From assembly GCF_003383615.1 (NCBI RefSeq), contig NZ_QNUL01000001.1:310001-374000 (forward strand): DNA of 64,000 nucleotides. Direction: 5' to 3'. Under the pieces are notes generated by a model, which had not been told where the DNA came from, made no database searches, and was given only the letters and a program-made list of their open reading frames with translations. Positions within the stretch are counted from its first letter, which is position 1. Every line of letters starts with the position of its first letter. Shown here one piece after another: positions 36,586 to 45,500 of this stretch. The position numbers and the translations under genes are program-made. The stretch comes from Dyadobacter luteus (GTDB lineage: Bacteria > Bacteroidota > Bacteroidia > Cytophagales > Spirosomataceae).

Positions 36586-37161
36586 TTAGCTGATCAAAAA
36601 AATGAATGCAAAAAGAGCTTCAATATTCCGTCTGAGGAACCCCAGCGCTTTGGTAAGATGATTTTTGACTGTTTTTTCTGACAGAGAAAGTTCTTTAGAA
36701 ATTTCAGCGGTATTTAATCCTTCGCCCCTGCTCATTTGATACACTTTCCGGCACTGGTCAGGAAGCTGCTCAACCAGCTGATTAACATTATGCGTCAGCT
36801 CCCGGTATTCGATGTGCTCCTGGGTGCTGTCATCACTTTCGTCACTTGCAGCAAATACACTGTCCTGTACAGTCCGGAAGCGGGAGAGACTACGCTGATG
36901 GTTATAATACTGATATTTAGCACATCTGTAAAGGTAATTCTCCCACGAACCTTTTACTGAAATAGTAGTCCTACGATCCCATATGGAGCAAAAAACCTCC
37001 TGCATCATATCGGCTGCAAGGTTTTCATCATGGCATAACGCCTGACAAACCCTTAACAGAAAAGGGGCGTATTGTTTGTAAAGATTTTCGAAATCCCGCT
37101 GACTCACAATCGCAGCACGCTGCTCCTGAACGGCTGCTGATATGATATGCGGATCGGACAT
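36586..37161 (-). CDS. ECF RNA polymerase sigma factor (FecI-like)
   Basis: A 191-residue sigma factor. Region 2 (about 24-95) has FENLYKQYAPFLLRVC, the -10-recognition helix ADMMQEVFCSIWDRR and NYLYRCAKYQYYNHQR. Region 4 (about 125-180) has LPDQCRKVYQMSRGEGL and the HTH TAEISKELSLSEKTVKNHLTKAL (core SEKTVKNHLTKAL). It heads the siderophore operon and is followed after 27 bp by a FecR-like gene, the standard Bacteroidota arrangement for TonB-linked surface signalling. The intergenic region upstream contains an A+T-rich stretch with TACTTTG, one base short of the housekeeping -7 consensus. Confidence 0.92.
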   Translation of the reverse strand: MSDPHIISAAVQEQRAAIVSQRDFENLYKQYAPFLLRVCQALCHDENLAADMMQEVFCSIWDRRTTISVKGSWENYLYRCAKYQYYNHQRSLSRFRTVQDSVFAASDESDDSTQEHIEYRELTHNVNQLVEQLPDQCRKVYQMSRGEGLNTAEISKELSLSEKTVKNHLTKALGFLRRNIEALFAFIFLIS

Positions 37162-37272
37162 AGAAGGAAGTGGGAATATTCAGGATCGTAGCGCAAAGTA
37201 ATATATTTTAAATAGAACAATTACAAATAAGTGTTCAAAATCTTTGTTCGACGAGAATTAAAATTTCATAGC

Positions 37273-37320
37273 ATTCTTATCCATTTACCATCAAGCAATT
37301 GATAATGAATGGATAAGAAT
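37273..37320 (-). terminator. Perfect 13-bp inverted repeat after the Gfo/Idh/MocA gene
   Basis: ATTCTTATCCATT (37273-37285) is the exact reverse complement of AATGGATAAGAAT (37308-37320). The loop contains a smaller ATCAA/TTGAT stem. It starts 16 bp beyond the stop of the leftward oxidoreductase gene and leads into a T-containing tail on that strand. The AT-rich stem is not a classic GC-rich terminator. Confidence 0.5.
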
Positions 37321-37335
37321 ACCAGAATTCCTCGT

Positions 37336-38736
37336 TTAACCCAACTTCATTTTTACAGGATCCCACTGAATGACCTTCTTGCTGAAATAACTTTCGTTAC
37401 ATGCCAAAGCCGGCGCAGCAGCTCTGAAACCGAATTCTACGTTTTCAATAACCGGTTTGTTGGTACGGATTGAATCAAAGAAATTGGTAAAATGGTCCAG
37501 ATGATCATCGTAACCGGCAGGCGCTTTAAACACTATATCTTCCTTTGTTTTTCTTTTCCGCTGCTCCGTAGTCCATTTGGCTTCATAGTCTTTTTTCATC
37601 TCCTCTTGCATGCTCTTCTGGAAAGTAAACAGAGAATCATATCCTCCGAAACCTGGTGCTTCTGGAAGCAAGCTATGCTTTACCTTAATGTCATTTCCCA
37701 TCACATCAATTACTCCTTCTGAACCAACGAGCCTGATTACCTCCTGCCCTCCCGTCCCACTGATAAAATTCACCTGTAGTGTCAACTGGAAAGCGTTATG
37801 TTGAGGCGAATCGGGATATTGCATCACTCCGGACATGACATCAGGCAGATTTCGTCCATCCTTCCAATAACTGAACTGCCCCGTGCTGTATATGCTTTCA
37901 GGTCCGTTAGAGCCCGTGATAAAATGCGTCCCGCTCAACAGGTGAATGAATAAATCACCTGCTACGCCAGTCCCTACTTCTTTAAATGCACGCCACCAGA
38001 AAAATTTCCTGGCATCGAAAGGCATCTTTTCAGTTACTGCTATAAATTTATCCCAATCGGTTGTCGAGGCATCTGCATCTTTGGGAATGGTGTATTCCCA
38101 CGCACCGATAGAACTTTGCCGGTCGTACACCGCATTGACCATGTTGAGCTTTCCTATTTCGCCCGCCGCCAGTAATTCCTTTGCTTTGGCGTAACCAATA
38201 CTGCTCACCCGCTGACTCCCCACCTGCAGCACCTTCCCCGACTTTTTTGCCGCAGCAATTACCTGGTGTCCTTCGCTGATTTTATACACCATCGGCTTTT
38301 CACAGTATACATGTTTTCCTTTCGCCAGTGCGTCCAGGGTAATACGGGCATGCCACACATCGGTTGTGGCGATGATCACCGCATCAATATCACTACGGTC
38401 CAGAAGCTCCTTGTAGTTCCTTGTTGTATAAAGCTGATTACCAAACTTCTCCTTGGCATTCTGAATTCTTCCGGTGTACAAATCACAGATTCCGGCCAGT
38501 TCCACGCCAGGGACTTTCAGGGCTGTATCAAGATCAAAATGCCCCTGCACGCCGTAACCAATGACTCCAATCCGGATTTTATCATTTGCCGAACCTGGTC
38601 TTTCATAATGCATGATACGCTCCTCTGCTTTTTCACGCGCAGCCAAAGACGAGAGTGGTGACGAGGCTGCTACCAAACCTACAGCTCCGATGCGTTCCAG
38701 AAACTGTCTTCTTGAATTCTTGTTATGCTTTTCCAT
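37336..38736 (-). CDS. Gfo/Idh/MocA-family oxidoreductase with Tat signal
   Basis: A 466-residue dehydrogenase. The N-terminus has a twin-arginine signal (NSRRQFLERIGAVGLVAASS), so it is probably exported folded with its cofactor. The Rossmann domain (about 50-180) has IGVIGYGVQGH and the family's ATTDVWHA and CEKPM motifs; the EKP lysine is conserved. The C-terminal GFO/IDH domain (about 190-440) follows. Related exported members oxidise or epimerise sugars, inositol or glycoside moieties, and some cleave glycosidic bonds by an NAD-dependent route. It is followed after a short gap on the same strand by no further gene, and preceded 23 bp upstream by the beta-propeller gene. The substrate is unknown. 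Confidence 0.85.
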   Translation of the reverse strand: MEKHNKNSRRQFLERIGAVGLVAASSPLSSLAAREKAEERIMHYERPGSANDKIRIGVIGYGVQGHFDLDTALKVPGVELAGICDLYTGRIQNAKEKFGNQLYTTRNYKELLDRSDIDAVIIATTDVWHARITLDALAKGKHVYCEKPMVYKISEGHQVIAAAKKSGKVLQVGSQRVSSIGYAKAKELLAAGEIGKLNMVNAVYDRQSSIGAWEYTIPKDADASTTDWDKFIAVTEKMPFDARKFFWWRAFKEVGTGVAGDLFIHLLSGTHFITGSNGPESIYSTGQFSYWKDGRNLPDVMSGVMQYPDSPQHNAFQLTLQVNFISGTGGQEVIRLVGSEGVIDVMGNDIKVKHSLLPEAPGFGGYDSLFTFQKSMQEEMKKDYEAKWTTEQRKRKTKEDIVFKAPAGYDDHLDHFTNFFDSIRTNKPVIENVEFGFRAAAPALACNESYFSKKVIQWDPVKMKLG

Positions 38737-38758
38737 AAGATGACTTTTGCAAAAAAGA

Positions 38759-39718
38759 TTATTGAACTGAGTAACTTACAAATGCGAATTTCTTGCTGTC
38801 CGGGCTCCATGAAGGCACATTGATTGTTCCCTGACCGCCATAAAATACGGGTGTCAGATCCTTGATCTCTTTGGTCTGCAGATTCATCAGACGTAGTTTC
38901 ACATCCTTCCCAAAGAGATGGCTTTGCTTTTGATCCGAGGTATAGGCTATGTATACGATCCATTTATTATCCGGGGAAGGATGCGCAAACCAATTGGAAT
39001 TGGTATCAAAAGTCAGCTGTTCGGGATTGGATCCATCCGTATGCATGCGCCATATCTGCATGTGCCCTGTGCGGTAGGAATTGAAGTAAATGTATTTTCC
39101 ATCCGGTGAATAGTCAGGTCCGTCGTCCAGGCCTTCCTCTGTAGTCAGCCGCTTCTCAGTTCCGCCGTCAATACCTATTGTGTAAATATCAAAATTCCCG
39201 TTCCGCTCTGCGCAGTAAGCAAGTGTTTTACCATTGGGTGCCCAGCCATGCCAGAACGAGGGTACCTCAGGTGTGATCCTGCGTGGTTCTCCCCCCTCTA
39301 TCGGTAAAACATAAATGGCCGATTTATATGGCTTTGGAGATGGATCTTTCTTATCATTATGACTGATCACCAGCCACTTGCCGTCCGGCGATATACCGTG
39401 GTCATTGTTTGACTGATCCGCAAATCCTGTATTCAGTTGTGCCAGCTTTTTCGATGGCAGATCAAGCGTATAGATTTTACCCTTGCTATTCAAAATCAGA
39501 TAATTATCCCGATGCCAGTTGGGAGCTTCAAAATGGGTTTTCACCGCCATGACAGTATCTGTTTTACCGCTGTAAATGTCGAGTGTCTGTACATAACTGG
39601 TGGTGTCCTTTTTCACCTGAGCCGAGGAATCCAATGCATAAAATACCAAAAGAGCTGCAAGAACCCGCTTGCAACAACCTGAAAGAAAATGCCGGTGTAA
39701 AATGGGTTGTCTGATCAT
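38759..39718 (-). CDS. TolB-like PD40 beta-propeller protein
   Basis: About 320 residues from the ATG at 39716-39718; a GTG at 39763 would add 15 residues without a better signal. After a probable signal peptide ([17 protein letters not shown]-like hydrophobic stretch ending at SSAQ), the protein has at least four WD40-like PD40 repeats. These show the pattern [58 protein letters not shown] and [13 protein letters not shown]. Such six-bladed propellers bind ligands or peptides and occur as TolB or the N-terminal part of DPP IV-like enzymes; no peptidase domain follows. It lies 23 bp upstream of the Gfo/Idh/MocA gene and is probably cotranscribed with it. Confidence 0.8.
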   Translation of the reverse strand: MIRQPILHRHFLSGCCKRVLAALLVFYALDSSAQVKKDTTSYVQTLDIYSGKTDTVMAVKTHFEAPNWHRDNYLILNSKGKIYTLDLPSKKLAQLNTGFADQSNNDHGISPDGKWLVISHNDKKDPSPKPYKSAIYVLPIEGGEPRRITPEVPSFWHGWAPNGKTLAYCAERNGNFDIYTIGIDGGTEKRLTTEEGLDDGPDYSPDGKYIYFNSYRTGHMQIWRMHTDGSNPEQLTFDTNSNWFAHPSPDNKWIVYIAYTSDQKQSHLFGKDVKLRLMNLQTKEIKDLTPVFYGGQGTINVPSWSPDSKKFAFVSYSVQ

Positions 39719-39862
39719 GTTTGAGAGATGTTTAAGTGATTGAGCAGAAGCGAATGTAGACACAAACTTTTACATTCTAAAAAAAAGAATATAAATTATT
39801 TTATTCCTTAACTAACTTTAAATTATACCATATTGAAGAATTCGAAGTTTTTCAGATTTGAT

Positions 39863-39870
39863 TACATTTG
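39863..39870 (+). promoter_or_regulatory. Candidate -7 box (TACATTTG) for the Nudix-type regulator
   Basis: Exact TAnnTTTG match 46 bp upstream of the ATG at 39917. No well-spaced -33 element is obvious. Confidence 0.35.
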
Positions 39871-39916
39871 CAGAAGCACGGCTGCGTGTAGCCAACCTTA
39901 CCGGTAAAAGTGAATA

Positions 39917-40654
39917 ATGAAAAAATCAGCTTACGACCAATACATTCCACATCTTTCGATTGACTGTGTGATTTTTGGTTATGAAAACAAAGAATTGAAA
40001 GTCCTGATCTCCAATTACAGATTGGGCGGTGGAAGCTGGTCGTTGCCGGGCGGTTATATCAAAAAGACGGAAAGCGTGGATGCAGCAGCAAGCAGGGTAC
40101 TGAAGCACCGTACCGGTCTGGAGGATATTTACCTGGAACAGTTCCGCATTTTCGGAGATGAAAACCGGATTGTTAACAGCCCCAACAACGCCCATTTGAG
40201 TAATGAGTTAAGGAAACTTGACAGTGACCGGTACAGTGAAGAGGTTATTGAATGGATAACAGGCCGTTTTGTATGTGTTGGTTATTACGCTCTTGTGGAC
40301 ATTAGTAAAGTACAGACACAACCCGGTGAGTTCGACGACTACCTTGAATGGTGCAGTATCAATCACATACCGGCTATGATGCATGATCATAGGGAGATTA
40401 TCACCTATGCACTGGAGGCACTTCGTGAACGGCTGGATAAAAAACTGATAGGTTTTAAGCTCCTGCCTGAAACTTTTACGATAAAAGAAGTACAGCAGTT
40501 GTATGAAACGGTGTACGAGAAATCGTTTCCAATCAACAATTTCCAAAAGAAAATGATGGATCTGAATGTATTGGAAAAACTGCATAAAAAGTACACCGGC
40601 GCTTCCAATACCGCACCTTATCTTTATAAATTCAAAAAAGAAAGCGTGGCCTGA
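39917..40654 (+). CDS. Nudix-derived transcriptional regulator (NrtR/AraR type)
   Basis: A 245-residue protein with an N-terminal Nudix fold (about 10-150) and a C-terminal winged helix (about 160-235, with FTIKEVQQLYETVYEKSFPINNFQKKM; core FPINNFQKKMMDLNVL). The Nudix box keeps Gly46, Glu52, Arg60 and Gly67 but has Val61, His64 and Arg65 where hydrolases carry the metal-binding glutamates of REUxEE. It is therefore unlikely to hydrolyse nucleotides. In Bacteroidota, degenerate Nudix regulators of this build sense sugars; the arabinose regulator AraR of Bacteroides is one. It lies 1.9 kb upstream of the GH30 gene of the xylan locus, so a pentose-sensing role is plausible. Confidence 0.82.
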   Translation: MKKSAYDQYIPHLSIDCVIFGYENKELKVLISNYRLGGGSWSLPGGYIKKTESVDAAASRVLKHRTGLEDIYLEQFRIFGDENRIVNSPNNAHLSNELRKLDSDRYSEEVIEWITGRFVCVGYYALVDISKVQTQPGEFDDYLEWCSINHIPAMMHDHREIITYALEALRERLDKKLIGFKLLPETFTIKEVQQLYETVYEKSFPINNFQKKMMDLNVLEKLHKKYTGASNTAPYLYKFKKESVA

Positions 40655-40671
40655 TCCCAGGTACGGGATCA
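40652..40671. promoter_or_regulatory. TGATCCC-N6-GGGATCA inverted repeat
   Basis: A perfect 7-bp inverted repeat that begins at the TGA stop of the Nudix-type regulator and ends 37 bp before the Crp/Fnr gene. It is not followed by a T run. It may be an operator for either regulator or a weak stem-loop. Confidence 0.35.
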
Positions 40672-40707
40672 AAATGACATGAATATTCTGCTCTAACTCA
40701 CCTATCA

Positions 40708-41289
40708 ATGACTGATCAATTCCGAACCTATCTGCGCCGTTTTGTTGAGCTGAACGATCAGCAGTGGCAGGCGCTTGCAGAGAAAATGGTCGTAAAAACA
40801 ATCCGTAAAAAGGAGTTTCTGGTAAAGCAAGGGCAGATCTCCAGAGATATTTATTTCATGATCAGCGGTTCCTGCAGGCTCTATTACGAAAAGGACGGAG
40901 AGGAAAAAACCACTTATTTCTTTTTTGAGAATAACCTGATCGCTGATTATCTCGGATGTGTAACCGACAATCCCAGCAGTATGTCCATACAAGCCCTGGA
41001 AGACTGTGAATTAATTTATTTCAAATATCAGACTTTAACAGATCTATACGAAAGTCACCCGATCTATCAGGTTTTCGGACGGAAACTGGCTGAGTATCTG
41101 TTTGCAGGTCTGGATATGCGCCTGGCAGAACTTCTTACACTTACTCCGGAAGAGCGCTATCTCAAATTCATGAATACTGCCATCAAGCGCAAGATCATCG
41201 AACGCATCCCTCAGCAATACATCGCCTCCTATTTGGGTATCACACCTGTTTCGCTGAGCCGCATCCGCCGGCGTATTATTTTTTCCTGA
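40708..41289 (+). CDS. Crp/Fnr-family transcriptional regulator (second)
   Basis: A 193-residue regulator. The cNMP-binding-like barrel (about 20-125) includes VKQGQISRDIYFMISGSCRLYY (core SRDIYFMISGSCRLYY) and FFENNLIADY. The C-terminal winged helix has the recognition helix in YLGITPVSLSRIRRR and stops within a few residues, like the other Crp/Fnr protein near 28 kb. Fnr-type N-terminal cysteines are absent. It lies 53 bp downstream of the Nudix-type regulator and 73 bp upstream of a DUF4260 gene. Its targets are unknown; the inverted repeat upstream is a candidate autoregulatory site. Confidence 0.88.
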   Translation: MTDQFRTYLRRFVELNDQQWQALAEKMVVKTIRKKEFLVKQGQISRDIYFMISGSCRLYYEKDGEEKTTYFFFENNLIADYLGCVTDNPSSMSIQALEDCELIYFKYQTLTDLYESHPIYQVFGRKLAEYLFAGLDMRLAELLTLTPEERYLKFMNTAIKRKIIERIPQQYIASYLGITPVSLSRIRRRIIFS

Positions 41290-41362
41290 TTTCTTATCTT
41301 AAGTTAACAATTTAAGACTTTTTCCCGCCTGACCTTTGCATCATCATCTAATGTATCAAATC

Positions 41363-41713
41363 ATGAAAACGCTGATCAAAGTCGAAGAAGCAGCCCAGTT
41401 TATCGTTACCATTATCTTGTTTAATCAACTACCATTTGCCTGGTGGATATTTCCTGCCTTACTACTATCGCCTGACCTGAGTATGCTCGGGTACGCACTG
41501 GGCAACAAAGCAGGAGCTTTTTTCTATAATTTATTCCACCACAAGGCATTAGCGGTAGTTATTGGCCTGGTTGGTTACTGGCTGGTGAGTGATCAATTGC
41601 TATTGGCGGGTATCATTCTCTACGCACATTCGAGTATGGATAGAATGCTCGGATATGGCTTAAAACTTAATACTGGTTTTAAATTTACCCATTTGGGGGA
41701 AATCGGCAGGTAG
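41363..41713 (+). CDS. DUF4260 membrane protein
   Basis: About 116 residues from the ATG at 41363; ATG 41351 and a TTG at 41336 are alternatives. It has the DUF4260 layout: KVEEAAQFIVTIILF, three or four hydrophobic helices, the conserved LLLSPDLSMLGYALG segment, and the C-terminal HSSMDRMLGYGLKL and FTHLGEIG motifs. The conserved Asp and His residues within membrane helices suggest a metal or proton role, but the function is not established. It lies 73 bp after the Crp/Fnr gene and may be its target. The csaA gene converges on it 36 bp away. Confidence 0.82.
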   Translation: MKTLIKVEEAAQFIVTIILFNQLPFAWWIFPALLLSPDLSMLGYALGNKAGAFFYNLFHHKALAVVIGLVGYWLVSDQLLLAGIILYAHSSMDRMLGYGLKLNTGFKFTHLGEIGR

Positions 41714-41749
41714 CGTTATAAAAATGTGCTGCAATTCTCAATACCAATT

Positions 41750-42085
41750 TCAGCACATTTTACTTCCATTGGGGACATTACCCGCTAGTGTAGTGAGCAC
41801 GATAGCCCCATCAGCATCTGCAAAGCCCGTTACCAGGAATTCGGACATGAATTTACCAATCTGTTTTCTTGGAAAATTAATCACCCCAACGATTTGTTTT
41901 CCTACCAGCTCTTCGATGGTGTAGTGCGTGGTGATTTGCGCGCTACTCATCCGGATGCCAAATTCTCCAAAATCCACTTTTACTTTATAGGCAGGTTTTC
42001 TGGCCTCGGGAAATACGAAAGCTTCCATAATAGTGCCTGCCCTTAACTCTACTTTTTCAAAATCTGCCCAGGAAATCTCTTGCAT
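41750..42085 (-). CDS. csaA: CsaA-type tRNA-binding-domain protein
   Basis: A 111-residue protein that is an isolated tRNA-binding (OB-fold) domain. Characteristic segments are WADFEKVELRAGTI, FPEARKPAYKVKVDFGEFGI, SSAQITTHY, VGVINFPRKQIGKFMSEFLV (core VINFPRKQIGKFMSE) and VPNGSKM. Length and pattern match Bacillus CsaA closely. Family members bind tRNA or show chaperone-like activity in protein export. It converges on the DUF4260 gene. The region upstream is a 492-bp gap before the xylan locus. Confidence 0.85.
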   Translation of the reverse strand: MQEISWADFEKVELRAGTIMEAFVFPEARKPAYKVKVDFGEFGIRMSSAQITTHYTIEELVGKQIVGVINFPRKQIGKFMSEFLVTGFADADGAIVLTTLAGNVPNGSKMC

Positions 42086-42577
42086 ACTAAGTCTTTCAAT
42101 TTTTCCCCAAAGTTAGTCGCCGCAATCCATAAGTTACCCATCACTGACTTACTTTTTAACATTTGATCTCCTGAAGGCCATACATATCCGGCATGTCAGC
42201 ATTTACACTTTAAATGGAGATATCCTTCTTGAAATGAACAATACGTCCTCGCTTTTTATCCAAGGTGACGAACCATAAACATCTCTGCACAAATTTGTTC
42301 AGGACCTTTCATCGGGAAAACATCAGTGTCATGATTTTTTTTACCCTCGAACATTAGTGCTACAAATTTGACGATTTGTGTCCACGATTCAGATTCCGGC
42401 TCACTTACTTTGCTAAATAAAATTATATTATTTATTAAGTAAATCACAAAACATCATGCTCATTTTCAATTCCCCAGATACCGGCCCCGTGGCGTTTGAT
42501 CCTACTCTCATTGTTGTGTACAACCAGCAATACCGCATCGTCAGATCAGCACTCAACCATCCAAATTTGTAGAAAAA
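42086..42577. other. 492-bp region upstream of the GH30 xylanase
   Basis: Divergent intergenic region between csaA (leftward) and the GH30 gene (rightward). It is AT-rich around 42412-42445 and must hold the GH30 promoter, although no exact TAnnTTTG is present. A 63-codon minus-strand frame at 42256-42447 and a 38-codon plus-strand frame at 42456-42572 are open; neither resembles a known protein. Confidence 0.5.
42456..42572 (+). CDS. Possible 38-residue upstream reading frame
   Basis: An ATG-initiated frame whose TAG stop lies 5 bp before the GH30 ATG. The peptide ends DPTLIVVYNQQYRIV then RSALNHPNL. I recognise no family, and it could be a leader peptide, a fragment, or chance. Its close spacing to the xylanase start is the only support. 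Confidence 0.2.
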   Translation: MLIFNSPDTGPVAFDPTLIVVYNQQYRIVRSALNHPNL

Positions 42578-45500
42578 ATGAAAAGAAAATTACTCAGTTT
42601 ATTACAAGTATTGCTCATTACCGGCCTGATTTCCGGTTACCAGCATGTTTGTGCTCAGGCAGTCAATGCAACTGTCAAGTTAAACAAAGACATTTCCTAC
42701 CAAAAGATTACCGGTTTCGGCGGATTTGTCAACAGTCCTCAGTTTGGCTACAATCATATTAGCGAAGCTGAGATCCGAAAAATGTGGGGCGCAGGCAGTG
42801 AAGCGGGTTACAATATAATGCGTATATACATTCCCGTAGGAGAAACCAATTGGCCGCAGTCTCTTGCCACAGCACAACTTGCACAGTCATTGGGTCTGAA
42901 AATCTTCGCATCTCCCTGGTCTATGCCTGCTGAATGGAAAACCTACAACACAATCGCCTCCAGATATACCGATGATGGTGGTGTTGTCAGACCGGTTTAT
43001 CTCAGAGAAGAGCACTATGCCACCTACGCCAAATACCTGGACGATTTTGTCACTTATATGCGTACCAATGGCGTGGAGTTAGAGGCCATTTCATTGCAAA
43101 ACGAGCCGGATTACCAGGTCGATTATGCAGGATGTATCTGGACGCCCGCTCAGATGGCTAATTTTATCAAAAACCATGCGGACAAAATCAATTGCAAAAT
43201 CATTGCCCCTGAGAGTGTCGGTATTACAGACAACTATGCAGCAGCTTTCATGGACCCGGCAGTGCTGGCCAACTTTGATATCTTTGGCGGACATCAATAC
43301 GGAGCCGTTCAAACAGGACACCTGAATGTGCAGGCACAGGGAAAAGAGGTGTGGATGACTGAGTACCTGATCAATTGGAATGCTGATGGAGGCGCGCGTA
43401 ACTATGACTGGCAGCGCGACGCATTCGACTTTGCCAACAGGTTGAATGATGCAATGCTGGCCAATATCAATGCATGGGTGCATTATGCCACCAAGCGTTA
43501 TTACGGGCAAATGGGTGACGGGCAATTTGGCACAGTGGCAGGCGAGATCACCAAACGGGGACATGTCCTTTCGCATTATGCCAAATATGTTACAGGTGCA
43601 AAGCGTATTCAAAACATCTGGAACGACAACACAAGTCTCCTGAACGGTTCAAGTTATATTTCTGAAACAGGCAACAAGGTTTTTGTAGTCGTAATTAATT
43701 CATCGGCCAACACCTACAATTTATCAGTCGATCTGCCATTCCTTTCCAATTCCGGCAAAGCGGTAACGACTACAAGCTCAACCAGTATGGCTGAAACCAG
43801 CATTGCATTTACCACAGAAACAGCCCGCCCGAAGGTAACGATAGCTCCTTCGAGTATTACCACGCTGGTGTTTGACAAAAGTGGCGAGCGCGAGGTTTCT
43901 CAGATGAGTAGCGAGCTGATTAACTTTGGAAAAATAGAAAACCAGAATGTCACAAATCCGGCCTTCGGAACGGCATATCAGCTCAGTGGCAAAACAGCAA
44001 CGATTAAATTTGACCAGCAACTGATCAGCCCCAACAAAACGGCAGATAACGGGTATGTACAGTTAAACAGCAAGTTTAACAAGCTGGTCTTCCGGGTTGA
44101 AAATCTCACCTCTACCAACCAGTATTCATCCAGTAACACAACGCTTTATTACGTAAACAGCGCCGGCGCTTTGAGTTCACATAATTATGGAAGCGTTAAT
44201 TTCAGCAGGCGACAAAACTTCGACTGGGTATTCGATATTTCAGAAAACGTGCTTACGGACGGGTGCAGCGGTATTATCGGAATCAGTAATGGAAATTACA
44301 GTTCTATCCTGACATTCAAATTTGCCAATGTTTATTTCTCAGTAGGCAGCGAAAGAGGCTATCGTTTTTCAGGCCCCTACGCCAGTACAGACAGCTATCT
44401 CCTGGATGCCATGGACGATAAAAGCTATACTTCCTTCGATTTTGGCAGCGTAACCAATATCGCCGCGCAAACAGACTGGCATACGAGTGCTGTTAACAAA
44501 AATGCCGTGTTCTACACCCAGGATGCCGGGCTCAGTGGTAAAACAAATGTTGTCTACGGTGGCATTTGTGCAGACCTGCAACTTAGCGATATGGGAACAG
44601 ATTTCTATCCGCCAACTGGTTTCACTGCCACCATGGCCTCATACAGCTGCACATTAAACGGCCTGAAAATGTTGGTACTTCCTTTTGAAGCTAATATTCC
44701 CGCCGGAGTAAAAGCCTACACGCTTGAATACACAGATCCGGAAATAATGGGAAAGGTGATTATCAGCGGAAAAATACCTGCCAACACACCTGTGCTTGTC
44801 AATGGTAATGGAAGCTTCGTATTCCAAGGGTCCGGGCCGGTTGCCGCAACACCGAATTTACGACTAGCTATCACCACTGCCCGCACCATGCAAGTTGGCA
44901 TTACGGGCGGGGTTTACATAGGCATTCAGGCTCCTGTTGGCAGCTATTACCTGACTACGACTACCGGCACACCGGTATTTAACCGGATTACCAGCGCTTC
45001 TCAGCGTAGTGTCAGCCCGTTTGATGCTTACCTGGCACCCGGCCTTGATACAACAGCTTCCAGTTTGGAGCTTACCCTGGATGAAAGTGCACTTCCCGTA
45101 CGCCTGGGAATGTTCACTGCCAAAGCGATTGAAAACACCGTACGCCTTGATTGGACCACGCACAATGAGACAGGCAACGCAGGCTTTGATATAGAGCGCA
45201 GCAGCGATGCGGTCAGATTCACAAAAATCGGGTTTGTGAAAGGGTACGGAAACAGCCAGACTGATAATCATTACAACTGGACTGACACCTCAGTGCTTAA
45301 CGGTATAAATTACTACCGTTTAAAACAAAATGACCTTGATGGTAAATATGCTTACTCAATTATAAGATCAGTTAAAAATGGACATGCACAGCCTGTTATT
45401 ATTTACCCTAATCCGGTAAAAAATATCCTGACACTGGACCTGAAAGGTAACAGAACGGAAGGGGCATTATCCATACTGAATGTAATGGGACAAAAGGTGA

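Noticed and set aside
40208-40801. 197-codon minus-strand frame across the Nudix and Crp/Fnr junction
   Set aside because: It overlaps two supported genes in the opposite direction and shows no domain.
42256-42447. 63-codon minus-strand frame in the csaA-GH30 gap
   Set aside because: No homology, no promoter or signal peptide. It could be a gene remnant but there is nothing to support coding.
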